Part shown: positions 1 to 8,079 of the stretch, one piece after another
How the letters are laid out: every line of letters begins with the position of its first letter
Numbering within the stretch: position 1 is the first letter of the stretch
Assembly (NCBI GenBank): GCA_028871055.1
Contig: JAGWON010000010.1
Span: 1-64,000 of the forward strand
Source: Alphaproteobacteria bacterium
GTDB taxonomy: Bacteria > Pseudomonadota > Alphaproteobacteria > ATCC43930 > CGMCC-115725
DNA: 64,000 nt
Direction of reading: 5' to 3'
The notes under the pieces: model-generated
The model's database searches: none
What the model was told of the DNA's origin: nothing
What the model saw: only the letters and a program-made list of their open reading frames with translations
Translations under genes and position numbers: made by a program

Positions 1-1
1 G

Positions 2-148
2 ATCGATCCGCTGACGCGCGAGATCGTCCAGAACATCTACATCCGGCGGGTGGAGAAGGTGGGCGGCAAGCTCGCCAACGTCGAGTTCGAGACCTTCCCG
101 ATGGTCAAGGATCCGTGGAAGGAGACGAATCCGCCGCCGAAGCCGTAA
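2..148 (+). CDS. ABC transporter substrate-binding protein, C-terminal end (partial)
   Basis: Only the last 48 codons are in the window, ending at TAA 146-148. The tail reads through NIYIRRVEKVGGKLANVEF and FPMVKDPWKE, which resembles the C-terminus of periplasmic branched-chain amino acid or amide binding proteins (Peripla_BP_6 type). It would capture the ligand in the periplasm and deliver it to the permease encoded just downstream (livH, livM). Position ahead of the four transporter genes in the same orientation supports this. The ligand cannot be told from the fragment. Confidence 0.75.
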   Translation: MDPLTREIVQNIYIRRVEKVGGKLANVEFETFPMVKDPWKETNPPPKP

Positions 149-167
149 GCGGAACCGGACGATGCAG

Positions 168-201
168 GCGATCGCCGGCGCCGATCTTCGCCGGCGATCG
201 C
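168..201 (+). terminator. GC-rich hairpin after the binding-protein gene
   Basis: Perfect 13-bp arms GCGATCGCCGGCG and CGCCGGCGATCGC flank an 8-base loop, starting 20 bases after the stop codon. There is no following T-run, so it is either a weak terminator or a 3' mRNA-stabilising stem that would let the binding protein be made in excess over the permease. The arms are read directly; the role is inferred. Confidence 0.5.
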
Positions 202-320
202 GCCTTGCGGCCGGTCGTGTCTCGGTTTGATGCTGCATGGCGATGCGGCGCGCTTCGGCTGGCACCCTGCGGGCGCCGCTCAGGGGGAGAGATCGTGATG
301 GCATTGAGAAAGCCGCCTTG

Positions 321-351
321 CTCCGAGCTTGTCGAAGGGCGTACCGCGCGC
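321..351 (+). repeat. Solo copy of the GAGCTTGTCGAAG dispersed repeat
   Basis: The stretch contains CCGAGCTTGTCGAAGGGCG. The same core (GAGC, a few variable bases, GTCGAAG, then GCGC) occurs at 4017-4045 and, inverted, at 4376-4406. Short elements of this kind are widespread between genes in alphaproteobacteria. Here it lies in the non-coding gap upstream of livH. Confidence 0.55.
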
Positions 352-459
352 AACCCGCAGTCGAAACTGAGACACATCTTCACGGTCCGTCGCGTTGCCT
401 CGCCGCCTCGATACGCCTTATAGTGAGCCCTCGAAACCACGTCTTAAATCCTTGACAGA

Positions 460-1332
460 ATGAGTGAAATTCTCTCGGCCGTCGTCAGTATCGCGTTCTT
501 CGGCGTGGCCTTCGCGATGGTCCTGTATCTGATCTCGGTCGGCCTGTCGGTGACGATGGGCTTGATGGGCTTTGTCAACCTGGCGCACGGCGTCTTCGCC
601 ATGTTCGGCGGCTATGCCGTGACCACGCTGATGAACGACTATGGCATGCCGTTCTGGGCGTCGCTGATCTGCGCCGTCGTGATCGTCGCGGCGGTCAGCG
701 TGGTGTTCGAACGCCTGCTTTATCGTCACCTCTACGGCGGCGCCGAGCTCGATCAAGTGCTGCTCACCATCGGCCTCGTCTTCATGTCGGTGGCGGCGGC
801 CAAGTATTTCTGGGGGCCGCTCGCGCAGCTCTTCCAGCCGCCGCCGGAACTGCGCGGCCAGATCAATCTCGGCTTCCGCGAGTTCCCGACCTATCGCAGC
901 TTCCTCATCGTCTGCGGCGCGGTTCTGGTCATCGGCCTGTGGCTTGCGCTCGACCGCACCCGCTTCGGCGCCAAGATCCGCGCCGCCGTCGATAATCTGC
1001 ACATGGCGCAGTCGGTCGGCATCAATACCTCGGGTCTGTTCACGCTCGCTTTCGCGCTCGGCAGCGGCCTCGCGGCACTGGGCGGCGGACTCGGCGCTGA
1101 GCTGCTGCCGATCTATCCGGGCTACGCCACCGATTATCTGGTCTATTTCCTCATCGTCGTCTCGGTCGGCGGCCTGGGCTCGATCCGCGGCCCGTTTTTC
1201 GCCGCGCTGCTGCTCGGTATCGCCGATACCGCGTTCAAGTATCTGCTGCCCGAGATCGGCTCGTTCTTCATCTATGCCCTGACGCTGATTCTGCTGATGT
1301 GGCGACCGCGCGGCCTGGTCGGATCGTCCTGA
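460..1332 (+). CDS. livH: Branched-chain amino acid ABC transporter permease LivH-type
   Basis: A 290-residue polytopic inner-membrane protein of the LivH/BPD_transp_2 family. It starts MSEILSAVV and contains the conserved stretch MGLMGFVNLAHGVFAMFGGY near residue 30, typical of LivH permeases. With LivM it should form the channel that moves the ligand delivered by the upstream binding protein. Its TGA overlaps the ATG of livM (TGATG), so the two permeases are translationally coupled. Length is normal for the family. The substrate may be a branched-chain amino acid, an amide or urea; sequence alone does not decide. Confidence 0.9.
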   Translation: MSEILSAVVSIAFFGVAFAMVLYLISVGLSVTMGLMGFVNLAHGVFAMFGGYAVTTLMNDYGMPFWASLICAVVIVAAVSVVFERLLYRHLYGGAELDQVLLTIGLVFMSVAAAKYFWGPLAQLFQPPPELRGQINLGFREFPTYRSFLIVCGAVLVIGLWLALDRTRFGAKIRAAVDNLHMAQSVGINTSGLFTLAFALGSGLAALGGGLGAELLPIYPGYATDYLVYFLIVVSVGGLGSIRGPFFAALLLGIADTAFKYLLPEIGSFFIYALTLILLMWRPRGLVGSS

Positions 1333-2330
1333 TGGCCGCCGTTGCCGAACGCGTCGTCGCCGGCGCCGCCGACACCTTCGCCCGCCGGCACCGCTTGCGC
1401 TGGTACGAGGCGCTGCCCTGGGCGGCGGCGATCGCGGGCTATTTCGCGTTTCCGGATTATCTCGCTCTCGGCGCGCAGATCCTTGCCACCATCGTGTTCG
1501 CCCTGTCGGTCGATCTGGTGTTGGGCTACGGCGGGATCGTCACGCTGGGCCAGGCCGCGTTCTTCGGCACCGGCGCCTACACCGCCGGGCTGCTCGCGGC
1601 GCATGGCTTCGGTGCGCCGGTCCTCGGCCTCGTCATCGCCGCCGCCGCCGCGGCGCTGGTCGGCCTGGTCTCCGGGGTCATCGTGCTGCGCACGCACGGC
1701 CTGACGCAACTGATGATGACGCTGATGGTTGCGGTCATGCTGTCCGCGGTGGCCAACAAGGCCAACACCATCACCGGCGGCGCCGACGGACTTCAAGGCA
1801 TGGTGGTGCAGCCGGTCTTCGGCCTCTTCCGCTTCGGCCTCTACGGCAACACCGCCTATTTCTATTGCCTGGCGGTGTTGTTCCTGTGCTGGCTGGCGAT
1901 GCGCCGCATCGTCCATTCGCCGTTCGGCCGCTCGCTCACCGGCATTCGCGAGAACGAGGCGCGCATGCACGCCATCGGTTCGCCGGTGTTCGTGCGCCGG
2001 CTCGTCGCCTACACGATCTCCGCGGCCATGGCCGGCATCTCGGGCGCGCTGGTGGCGCAGACGACCCAGTTCGTCGCCACCGACGCGCTCGGGTTCGAGC
2101 GTTCGGGCAATGTCCTGATCATGCTGCTGCTGGGCGGCATCGGCCAGCTCTATGGCGCGTTCATCGGCGTGCCGCTCTACATGATCGCGCAGGACCGCTT
2201 CGCGGCGATCGATCCGGTCTATTGGTACTTCTGGATCGGCCTGCTGCTGGTGCTGATGGTGATGTTCGCGCGCGGCGGCGTGCTGGGGATCGTCGACCGC
2301 ATCGGTGCGCTGATCAGGCGGCGGCAATGA
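1332..2330 (+). CDS. livM: Branched-chain amino acid ABC transporter permease LivM-type
   Basis: A 332-residue polytopic membrane protein. The start is placed at ATG 1332, which overlaps the livH stop; an in-frame codon 33 bases upstream is less likely because it lies inside livH. The family motif LGYGGIVTLGQAAFFGTGAY is present near residue 60, and GIRENEARMHAIG matches the cytoplasmic EAA-like loop that contacts the ATPases. It would pair with LivH. The stop overlaps the livG ATG by four bases (ATGA), continuing the coupled operon. Confidence 0.9.
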   Translation: MAAVAERVVAGAADTFARRHRLRWYEALPWAAAIAGYFAFPDYLALGAQILATIVFALSVDLVLGYGGIVTLGQAAFFGTGAYTAGLLAAHGFGAPVLGLVIAAAAAALVGLVSGVIVLRTHGLTQLMMTLMVAVMLSAVANKANTITGGADGLQGMVVQPVFGLFRFGLYGNTAYFYCLAVLFLCWLAMRRIVHSPFGRSLTGIRENEARMHAIGSPVFVRRLVAYTISAAMAGISGALVAQTTQFVATDALGFERSGNVLIMLLLGGIGQLYGAFIGVPLYMIAQDRFAAIDPVYWYFWIGLLLVLMVMFARGGVLGIVDRIGALIRRRQ

Positions 2331-3094
2331 CCGGCGCGGCCACGCCTCCGGCGCTCGAAACCCGGGGCCTGTGCAAGAGCTTCGGCGCCCTGACCGTCGC
2401 CAGCCGCATCGATTTCCGCCTGGCGCGCGGCGCGCGGCAGGCGTTGATCGGGCCCAACGGCGCCGGCAAGACCAGCTTCGTCAACCTGGTCACCGGCGTC
2501 CTCAAGCCGAGCGACGGCCGCATCCTGCTCGATGCCGCCGACATCACCCCGCTGTCGCAGGCGCAGCGCGTCAAGCGCGGCATCGTCCGCACCTTCCAGA
2601 TCACGACCTTGTTCCGCGGCCTCTCCGTGCTCGAGAACGTCACGCTGGCGGTGTCCGAGCGGCTCGGCAGCGGCGGCGACATCCATCGCGCAGCCGGCAG
2701 CCGCCGCCACATCATCGACGAGGCCTATGCGCTGCTCGAACGGCTCGCCCTCCACGACGAGGCGCTGCGGCCGGTGAAGGAGCTCGCCTACGGTCGCCAG
2801 CGCCTGGTCGAGATCGCGGTGGCGCTCGGCCTCGCGCCCAAGGTGCTGCTGTTGGACGAGCCGGCGGCCGGCGTGCCGTCGTCGGAATCCGGCACCATCG
2901 TCGAGACCATCGAGCGGCTGCCCGCCGACATCGCGCTCTTGATCATCGAGCACGACATGGACCTGGTGTTTCGCCTGGCGCGGCGCATCACCGTTCTGGT
3001 CGCGGGCCAGATCCTGGTCGAGGGCACGCCGCAGGAGATCGCCGCCGACGCGCGGGTGCGCCAGGTCTATCTCGGCGAGCGGGCGCACGCATGA
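2327..3094 (+). CDS. livG: Branched-chain amino acid ABC transporter ATP-binding protein LivG-type
   Basis: A 255-residue cytoplasmic ATPase. Walker A is GPNGAGKTS at residues 42-50, Walker B is VLLLDEP, followed by the H-loop in IIEHDMDLVF. The signature region reads ELAYGRQRLVEIA, a deviation from LSGGQ that is usual in LivG proteins. It powers transport together with LivF. The start at ATG 2327 overlaps the livM stop by four bases. A long in-frame extension upstream lies inside livM and is not real. Confidence 0.9.
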   Translation: MTGAATPPALETRGLCKSFGALTVASRIDFRLARGARQALIGPNGAGKTSFVNLVTGVLKPSDGRILLDAADITPLSQAQRVKRGIVRTFQITTLFRGLSVLENVTLAVSERLGSGGDIHRAAGSRRHIIDEAYALLERLALHDEALRPVKELAYGRQRLVEIAVALGLAPKVLLLDEPAAGVPSSESGTIVETIERLPADIALLIIEHDMDLVFRLARRITVLVAGQILVEGTPQEIAADARVRQVYLGERAHA

Positions 3095-3110
3095 GCCACG
3101 TCATGTGCCA

Positions 3111-3199
3111 CACCCCCCACCCGTGCCCGCCCCCTCAAGGGGGGAGGGACAAAAAGGAAATCCCCTCCCCCTCGAAGGGGGAGGGTTGGGGTGGGGGTG
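3111..3199. repeat. C/G-rich palindromic intergenic repeat between livG and livF
   Basis: An 89-base block built from runs of C then G: CACCCCCCACCCGTGCCCG on the left, GGGTTGGGGTGGGGGTG on the right, with two inner hairpins (CCCCCTCAAGGGGGG and CCCCCTCGAAGGGGG). It is the only large spacer in the transporter operon. It resembles the high-copy intergenic repeats common in alphaproteobacteria and could fold in the mRNA between livG and livF. Confidence 0.7.
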
Positions 3200-3269
3200 A
3201 TTGCGTCGCGAGCGGTGCGGGCACCCTTCAGTCACCGTCCCGTGCCCTCTTGCGCCGCGGAGGATCGCC

Positions 3270-3989
<720 letters not shown>

Positions 3990-4016
3990 CGACTTTTGCC
4001 GAAGCCGGCGTAAATG

Positions 4017-4045
4017 TTCCTCACGCTGAGCTTGTCGAAGCGCGC
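4017..4045 (+). repeat. Left inverted repeat bracketing the GIY-YIG gene
   Basis: TTCCTCACGCTGAGCTTGTC followed by GAAGCGCGC. The reverse complement of 4376-4406 reads TCCTCACCCTGAGCGAAGTC then GAAGGGCGCAC, so the two copies face each other on either side of the GIY-YIG gene. A third copy lies at 321-351. Confidence 0.65.
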
Positions 4046-4066
4046 ATGATCGCGACGCAGTCTGTC

Positions 4067-4351
4067 TTACCGTGGTCCGCGCGCGAGCATACGTAACGCC
4101 TCGACATCCCCGCGGATCAACGCTTCTTTCTTCGCCCGCGTCCATCCTTTCAACTGACGCTCGGCCGCAATCGCGTCGGTGATCCGATCGAACTCCTGAT
4201 GATAGACGAGGCTGACGGGCCGCCGCCGGAACGTGTAACCGCCGAAGCTGCCATCGTTATGTTGCGCGAGTCTTTGCTCGAGAGCGGCGCACGTGCTGCC
4301 GACATAGTACGAACCATCCGAGCAGCGCAGGATGTAGACAAACGCGCTCAA
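4067..4351 (-). CDS. GIY-YIG nuclease superfamily protein
   Basis: A 94-residue single-domain protein of the UPF0213/YhbQ-like GIY-YIG group. It starts MSAFVYILRCSDGSYYVGST, which carries the YIL and YVG versions of the GIY-YIG motif, followed by an Arg (LEQRLAQHN) and a Glu in the QEFDRITDAIAAERQLKGW helix. These match the catalytic layout of the family, which hydrolyses DNA in the cases studied. The stand-alone bacterial members have mostly unknown roles. The gene is bracketed by inverted copies of a short repeat (4017-4045 and 4376-4406), an arrangement reminiscent of a small mobile unit. It runs opposite to livF, with no obvious operon partner. Confidence 0.85.
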   Translation of the reverse strand: MSAFVYILRCSDGSYYVGSTCAALEQRLAQHNDGSFGGYTFRRRPVSLVYHQEFDRITDAIAAERQLKGWTRAKKEALIRGDVEALRMLARGPR

Positions 4352-4375
4352 CGATCTACCCGCTGCACAACGACC

Positions 4376-4406
4376 GTGCGCCCTTCGACTTCGCTCAGGG
4401 TGAGGA
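4376..4406 (-). repeat. Right inverted repeat bracketing the GIY-YIG gene
   Basis: Plus strand reads GTGCGCCCTTCGACTTCGCT then CAGGGTGAGGA. It is the inverted partner of 4017-4045, with differences at the centre (GAA instead of TT, and one extra base). Together they bound a 390-base unit holding only the GIY-YIG gene. Confidence 0.65.
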
Positions 4407-4449
4407 TATTTCTTGACGGCATCAAGCAGGCCGTCGGCTTTCGATTATG

Positions 4450-5412
4450 TTACCGCCAGTCGTCGATCGCGTAGATCTCGGGCCGGTTGTAGCCGGCGCC
4501 GTCGGGGCGATGCATGGCGACGCCGATCAGGTCGGCGCGGAAGCCGCGCTCGCGCATCGCGCGATAGGCGCCGTCGCGCGCGCGATTGACGCCGGCGACG
4601 AGACGACTGGCGCCGCGCACGGCGGCGAGCCGCTCGCACGCCTCGACCAAGCGCATGAAGCCGGCCGCGTCGCCGGGCCGGACACAGGCGAACTTGACGA
4701 AAAGCACGCCGCTGCCGGCCTCGCTGCCGGCACCGCCATGGCAAAGGGCGAAGCCGGATATTCCGCCGCCGTCGCGCAGCAGCACGGTGTCGCCCAGGCC
4801 CTGGGTGGCGATCGCTTCGATCTCGTGCGTCAGGTCGAGACCGGGAAAGACCGCGTCCGACACGGCGCGGCAGGCGGCGCGGGCGGCGGCGCGGGCGGCG
4901 GGTGGCAGGTCCGAGAGGAGGTTGGCGTGCTCTCCTATTCCGTCATTCCCGCGCAAGCGGGAATCCAGAGCGACCGACGACAGCACCGGCGTCAGGTGCT
5001 GCGGCACGAAGCCATAGCTCTCGTAAAGATGGACGTGCTTGGGGCTCGCCGGAAAGGTGAAGAGGCCGGCAAGGGCGAAGCCACGCGCGGCGATGAAATC
5101 CATCGCCGGCCGCATCAGCAACCGTCCGATGCCGCGGTCGGCATACGCGGGGTCGACCGTGAGCGGCCCGAGGACGAAGACGCTGCCCCAATCCATGCCG
5201 ACGATGCTGCCGACGATGCGGCGATCCCGCTCGGCGACGAAGCAGGGGCGCGGATCGGTCGTCCAGCGCCCGCGCAGCACCTGGGCGTCGCCGCGGAAGC
5301 GGCTCGGGTCGGGCAGGCCGAATTGCGTGCCGAAGGCGAGACGGTAGACGCGGTCGGCTGCGGCAAGGTCGTCGCTGCCCATCGGGCGAACGACGGCGGC
5401 GCTATCGGTCAT
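4450..5412 (-). CDS. GNAT-family N-acetyltransferase with two domains
   Basis: A 320-residue protein starting MTDSAAVVRPMGSDDLAAAD at ATG 5412. The first GNAT domain covers about residues 8-145, with the acetyl-CoA loop in DPAYADRGIGRLLM and the end motif LYESYGFVPQ. A second, weaker GNAT-like domain fills the C-terminal half (GFALCHG, ERGFRADLIGVAM). GNAT enzymes move an acetyl group from acetyl-CoA to an amine; the acceptor here is unknown. The linker contains DSRLRGNDG, which is the translation of an intergenic palindromic repeat (4941-4970) inserted in frame. The open frame extends upstream of the chosen start, but only into repeat and terminator sequence. Confidence 0.8.
   Translation of the reverse strand: MTDSAAVVRPMGSDDLAAADRVYRLAFGTQFGLPDPSRFRGDAQVLRGRWTTDPRPCFVAERDRRIVGSIVGMDWGSVFVLGPLTVDPAYADRGIGRLLMRPAMDFIAARGFALAGLFTFPASPKHVHLYESYGFVPQHLTPVLSSVALDSRLRGNDGIGEHANLLSDLPPAARAAARAACRAVSDAVFPGLDLTHEIEAIATQGLGDTVLLRDGGGISGFALCHGGAGSEAGSGVLFVKFACVRPGDAAGFMRLVEACERLAAVRGASRLVAGVNRARDGAYRAMRERGFRADLIGVAMHRPDGAGYNRPEIYAIDDWR
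4941..4970. repeat. Palindromic repeat inside the acetyltransferase gene
   Basis: CGTCATTCCCGCGCAAGCGG then GAATCCAGAG, with perfect arms ATTCCCGC and GCGGGAAT around GCAA. This is the common intergenic repeat whose translation gives SRLRGNDG. A related form occurs between genes at 14299-14398. Here it is read through in frame on the minus strand between the two GNAT domains. Confidence 0.8.
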
Positions 5413-5467
5413 GGGCCGAGAGGGTAACGGATTCCGTTCTGGCGAGGCAGAGCATGTAAAATACGGT

Positions 5468-5511
5468 CGTCCCCGCTCCCCGCCTGCGCGGGGACAAGCT
5501 TCGCGGGGACG
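5468..5511. repeat. Palindromic repeat (CGTCCCCGC family)
   Basis: Outer arms CGTCCCCGC and GCGGGGACG enclose CTGCGCGGGGACAAGCTTC. It lies in the gap upstream of the acetyltransferase, which is transcribed leftwards. It appears to be another member of the dispersed palindrome families seen in this window. Confidence 0.6.
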
Positions 5512-5540
5512 ACGACCTACGGAACGGACGAGAGATCGGC

Positions 5541-5580
5541 GCAAAGAAAAACCCGCCGGCCCCAGGGCCGGCGGGTTCCG
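5541..5580 (-). terminator. Rho-independent terminator after DUF5615 gene
   Basis: On the minus strand a 10-bp stem GGCCGGCGGG/CCCGCCGGCC with a 4-base loop is followed by TTTTTCTTTG. It ends the DUF433/DUF5615 transcript. It is almost identical to the terminator at 6320-6360, and both are flanked by similar sequence that matches the end of the porin gene. Confidence 0.85.
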
Positions 5581-5613
5581 ATAGACGCTCTTCAACTGCG
5601 CGTCGATGCGCGA

Positions 5614-5955
5614 TTATCGGCGGGCTTTCAACATGAGGCACGCCGCGTCCGGGTCGGCAAAGAAGGCATGCATTTGTCGCGTCTGTCGGCGAAAGACCTG
5701 AGTCAGGGTATCCGTGGTCGTATCGCGGCTTCGGACCCAAATGACTCGCGGTGGAAACCCGCGCAAGACGCTCAGATCGTAGAAATCGGAATCCAGCGTC
5801 ACGATGGCAAAGCCGTGCTCCCGCGCGTATTGCCAGATTTCGTCGTCGGACCCGTGCATCAACCCGACATGACGGACGTGGGTCGACTGCGGAAAATCGT
5901 CGAGAATCGTCGATACAAGGCGATGAGACAGATTCGCGTCGAAGAGGAGCCTCAC
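5614..5955 (-). CDS. DUF5615 PIN-like toxin candidate
   Basis: A 113-residue protein with a GTG start at 5955 (VRLLFDANLS). The FDANLS motif, the SDDEIWQYA helix and the TLDSDF motif supply the acidic residues typical of DUF5615 PIN-like proteins. Such proteins are proposed ribonuclease toxins paired with DUF433 antitoxins. The GTG overlaps the stop of the upstream DUF433 gene by four bases, so the pair is translationally coupled. A longer open frame upstream is the shadow of the DUF433 gene. The fold is clear from motifs; toxicity is inferred from the family. Confidence 0.82.
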   Translation of the reverse strand: MRLLFDANLSHRLVSTILDDFPQSTHVRHVGLMHGSDDEIWQYAREHGFAIVTLDSDFYDLSVLRGFPPRVIWVRSRDTTTDTLTQVFRRQTRQMHAFFADPDAACLMLKARR

Positions 5956-6197
5956 GCGTCGCCGGTTACCAGCCGGCGCTCGCGATCGGCGGCGAATTCC
6001 AGGCAGGCGCGGATATCTTCGCGCTCGAGGTCGGGATAATCGCGCAAGATGTCCGCTTCGCTCATGCCATTGGCGAGCCAGCCAAGCACGTCGTAAACCG
6101 TGATGCGCAAGGACCGGATGCACGGGCGGCCACCGCGCTTTCCGGGCTCGATCACAATGCGGGATTGGTAGCTCACCGGGCGAAAATACTCTTTCAC
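5952..6197 (-). CDS. DUF433 family antitoxin candidate
   Basis: An 81-residue protein. It shows the DUF433 pattern IVIEPGKRGGRPCIRSLRIT followed by VYDVLGWLANGMSEADIL and DYPDLEREDIRACLEFAA, a winged-helix-like small domain. DUF433 proteins usually precede a DUF5615 partner and are thought to act as the antitoxin and DNA-binding autorepressor. The stop overlaps the GTG start of the partner gene. The pair sits between two nearly identical terminators (5541-5580 and 6320-6360). Confidence 0.85.
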   Translation of the reverse strand: MKEYFRPVSYQSRIVIEPGKRGGRPCIRSLRITVYDVLGWLANGMSEADILRDYPDLEREDIRACLEFAADRERRLVTGDA

Positions 6198-6319
6198 GCC
6201 GCCGCCAACAAGTCGGACCGTGACAGCATATCGATAGCGTTTTAACCCGAGTCCAGGTTACTTCGCTCCCGCCGCCCATTCCATCTCGTCGGCTCGCGGC
6301 TCACGACGGCGCTTCGGAG

Positions 6320-6360
6320 GCAAAGAAAAACCCGCCGGCCTTGGGGGCCGGCGGGTTCCG
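6320..6360 (-). terminator. Rho-independent terminator after porin gene
   Basis: On the minus strand the stem CCCGCCGGCC/GGCCGGCGGG with a 5-base loop is followed by TTTTTCTTTG. It begins 17 bases beyond the porin stop codon. It is a near duplicate of 5541-5580. Confidence 0.88.
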
Positions 6361-6376
6361 AGATGGTCTTTTCAGA

Positions 6377-7777
6377 CTAGAAGTAGAACTTGAACTGCGC
6401 GTCGAGCTGATCGCCCGTGCCGTCGGCACCCGACTGCATCTTGCGATAGGCGCGCGCCCATTCGAGGATGAAGTCGGTCTGCGGTACCGGCGAGTAGATG
6501 ACGTTCAACTCGCTGGTCATGGCCCGTTTCACCATGCCCGCTTGCGGACAGGCAGTCCCGGCGCCGCACGCGACGCTGAACGGGTTGCCCGAGACGGTCA
6601 TCCAGCCCAGGGAGGCGTTGGCGCGCCACTGGCCGGTAAAGAAGTGCTCGTAGTTGGCATAGATCGACCACGCCTTCTGGAGCCTCACGACGCCGGTCGA
6701 GGTATCTTCGACCCAGCTGCCCTGGGTGATCCAGGAGTCGAAATCCGCGGCGCCGTAGTTGTACTCCACGCCGCCACGCAACGCATCCTTGCCCCAGGTA
6801 TTGAGGTGGCCGCTCAGGGAGAACGCACCGTCCCCGATCTGACGGTTGGGTGTGCTGGTGCTGCCTCCCGCGAGCACGTTGGCCTCACGAGTGTCATCCA
6901 CGCCGCCGGCGGCCGCGAACTTCAAGTGGCCCCAGGGCTGGTCCCACTCGGCCGCGGCGACGAAGCGCGGCCAGTTGTAGTAGACGCTGGTGCCGTTGAG
7001 GCTGACAGTCGTGAGAGCCGCGGCGGTGTCCGACCCGACCGAGGCCGAGACGCCGAGTGGGAAGCTCGGCTCTTCGACGCTGCCGGCGACCGAAAGGCCG
7101 TTGCCAGCGAGCCAGGTATACCGGACCTGCGGCCGGCGGACGTTGAAGGTGTCCATCATGCCGACGTCTTGCGCGCCGGCGGCGGTGTCGGCATAGGCGC
7201 CCGGATCCGCGTAGAGCGACAAGGTCTGGCCGATGAGCCACGGGCCCAAGGTACCGTAGGCCTGGCGCAGGCGGAGCACGTCGTTGTTGCCGGCGAGCTG
7301 CGTGCCGGCGGTCTGGTTGAAGTCGAACTCGATATAGGTCTTCAACTCGCCGTAGGCAGTCGGCGTCCGCGTCTCGATGTTGGGCCGCGTCGGCTTGACG
7401 CCCATGGTCGTGCCGCCGTTGAGCCCGTAGGTGCGCTGCGTCGCCGTGGTGATGCCCAGACCTTGGAGCGGCACACCATCCGCGCTGAAGCTCGTGTCGC
7501 CGAAATGCGGCCCCATGTCGTGGATGACGTCGACCTGGATGAAGCCATGCACGGCGAACGAGGTGTTGGTGCCCGGCACCAGGAACGAGCCGGGGAACGA
7601 GCCGCCGCCTGGCGCCTGCGCCGACGGCATCACGCAATTATTGTGGCCCGGAAAGATCTGCGTGGTCGTGCACGGTGTCGGTGCCGGCCCCATCTGGGCG
7701 TGCGCCGCGCCCGCCAGCAGCGCGACCGAGGCGGTCGTCGCCAGCGCGGCGGTAAAGGTGAGTTTCCGTTTCATCAT
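6377..7777 (-). CDS. DcaP-like outer-membrane porin
   Basis: A 466-residue protein with a clear signal peptide (MMKRKLTFTAALATTASVAL, cleavage near AAHAQ). The mature part has beta-barrel features: FAVHGFIQVDVIHDMG, LRLRQAYGTLGPWLIGQT, FNVRRPQVRYTW, and a last strand ending LDAQFKFYF with the terminal Phe expected for outer-membrane insertion. The order resembles trimeric DcaP-type porins, which pass small, often acidic, solutes. The start is ATG 7777 (or 7774) after a GGGGG ribosome site; the upstream open frame is spurious. A short remnant resembling the end of this gene lies beside the terminator at 5541-5612. Confidence 0.82.
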   Translation of the reverse strand: MMKRKLTFTAALATTASVALLAGAAHAQMGPAPTPCTTTQIFPGHNNCVMPSAQAPGGGSFPGSFLVPGTNTSFAVHGFIQVDVIHDMGPHFGDTSFSADGVPLQGLGITTATQRTYGLNGGTTMGVKPTRPNIETRTPTAYGELKTYIEFDFNQTAGTQLAGNNDVLRLRQAYGTLGPWLIGQTLSLYADPGAYADTAAGAQDVGMMDTFNVRRPQVRYTWLAGNGLSVAGSVEEPSFPLGVSASVGSDTAAALTTVSLNGTSVYYNWPRFVAAAEWDQPWGHLKFAAAGGVDDTREANVLAGGSTSTPNRQIGDGAFSLSGHLNTWGKDALRGGVEYNYGAADFDSWITQGSWVEDTSTGVVRLQKAWSIYANYEHFFTGQWRANASLGWMTVSGNPFSVACGAGTACPQAGMVKRAMTSELNVIYSPVPQTDFILEWARAYRKMQSGADGTGDQLDAQFKFYF

Positions 7778-8079
7778 ACCCCCACATGAAAGAAGTCCGC
7801 GGATGCAGGGGGAGCAACCCCCACGGCGGGAGGCGCTCACCCCTCGCTGGGCGCTAATGTCCGACGTTGGCCGGTAGTGCCGCAAGCGCGCGCGGCGGTC
7901 CGGCGGCCGATTGCGGCCGGCTGTGTCCGATCGGCAACAGGGCGGTGCCGAGGACGGCGCTGAAATCCATGCAATTCCGGCGATTTCTTGGTGTACCAAT
8001 GCCCGATTGCGTTCTCGCCCCGTTCGCGCGGGCGAGGGGCGGCAAGGCGGCGCATCAGCGAATGCGAATCGTATGCGCT
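7778..8079. other. Non-coding gap upstream of porin and FkbM remnant
   Basis: About 300 bases without a convincing gene. Open frames on both strands are Arg/Ala-rich and mirror each other, as expected for GC-rich non-coding DNA. It should hold the porin promoter (minus strand), but no clear -35/-10 pair was seen. Confidence 0.5.

Larger units (their letters stand above)
149..459. other. Non-coding gap between binding protein and livH
   Basis: No convincing gene lies in these 311 bases; the short open frames are Arg/Pro-rich and lack a ribosome site. It holds a strong hairpin (168-201) soon after the upstream stop codon and one copy of a short dispersed repeat (321-351) that recurs around the GIY-YIG gene near 4 kb. 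A promoter for livH may lie in the last 100 bases, but none is clear. Confidence 0.6.

Noticed and set aside
5615-6279. Single long minus-strand frame covering both DUF433 and DUF5615 genes
   Set aside because: The upstream part is the out-of-frame shadow of DUF433. The DUF5615 motifs start at GTG 5955, which overlaps the DUF433 stop by four bases.
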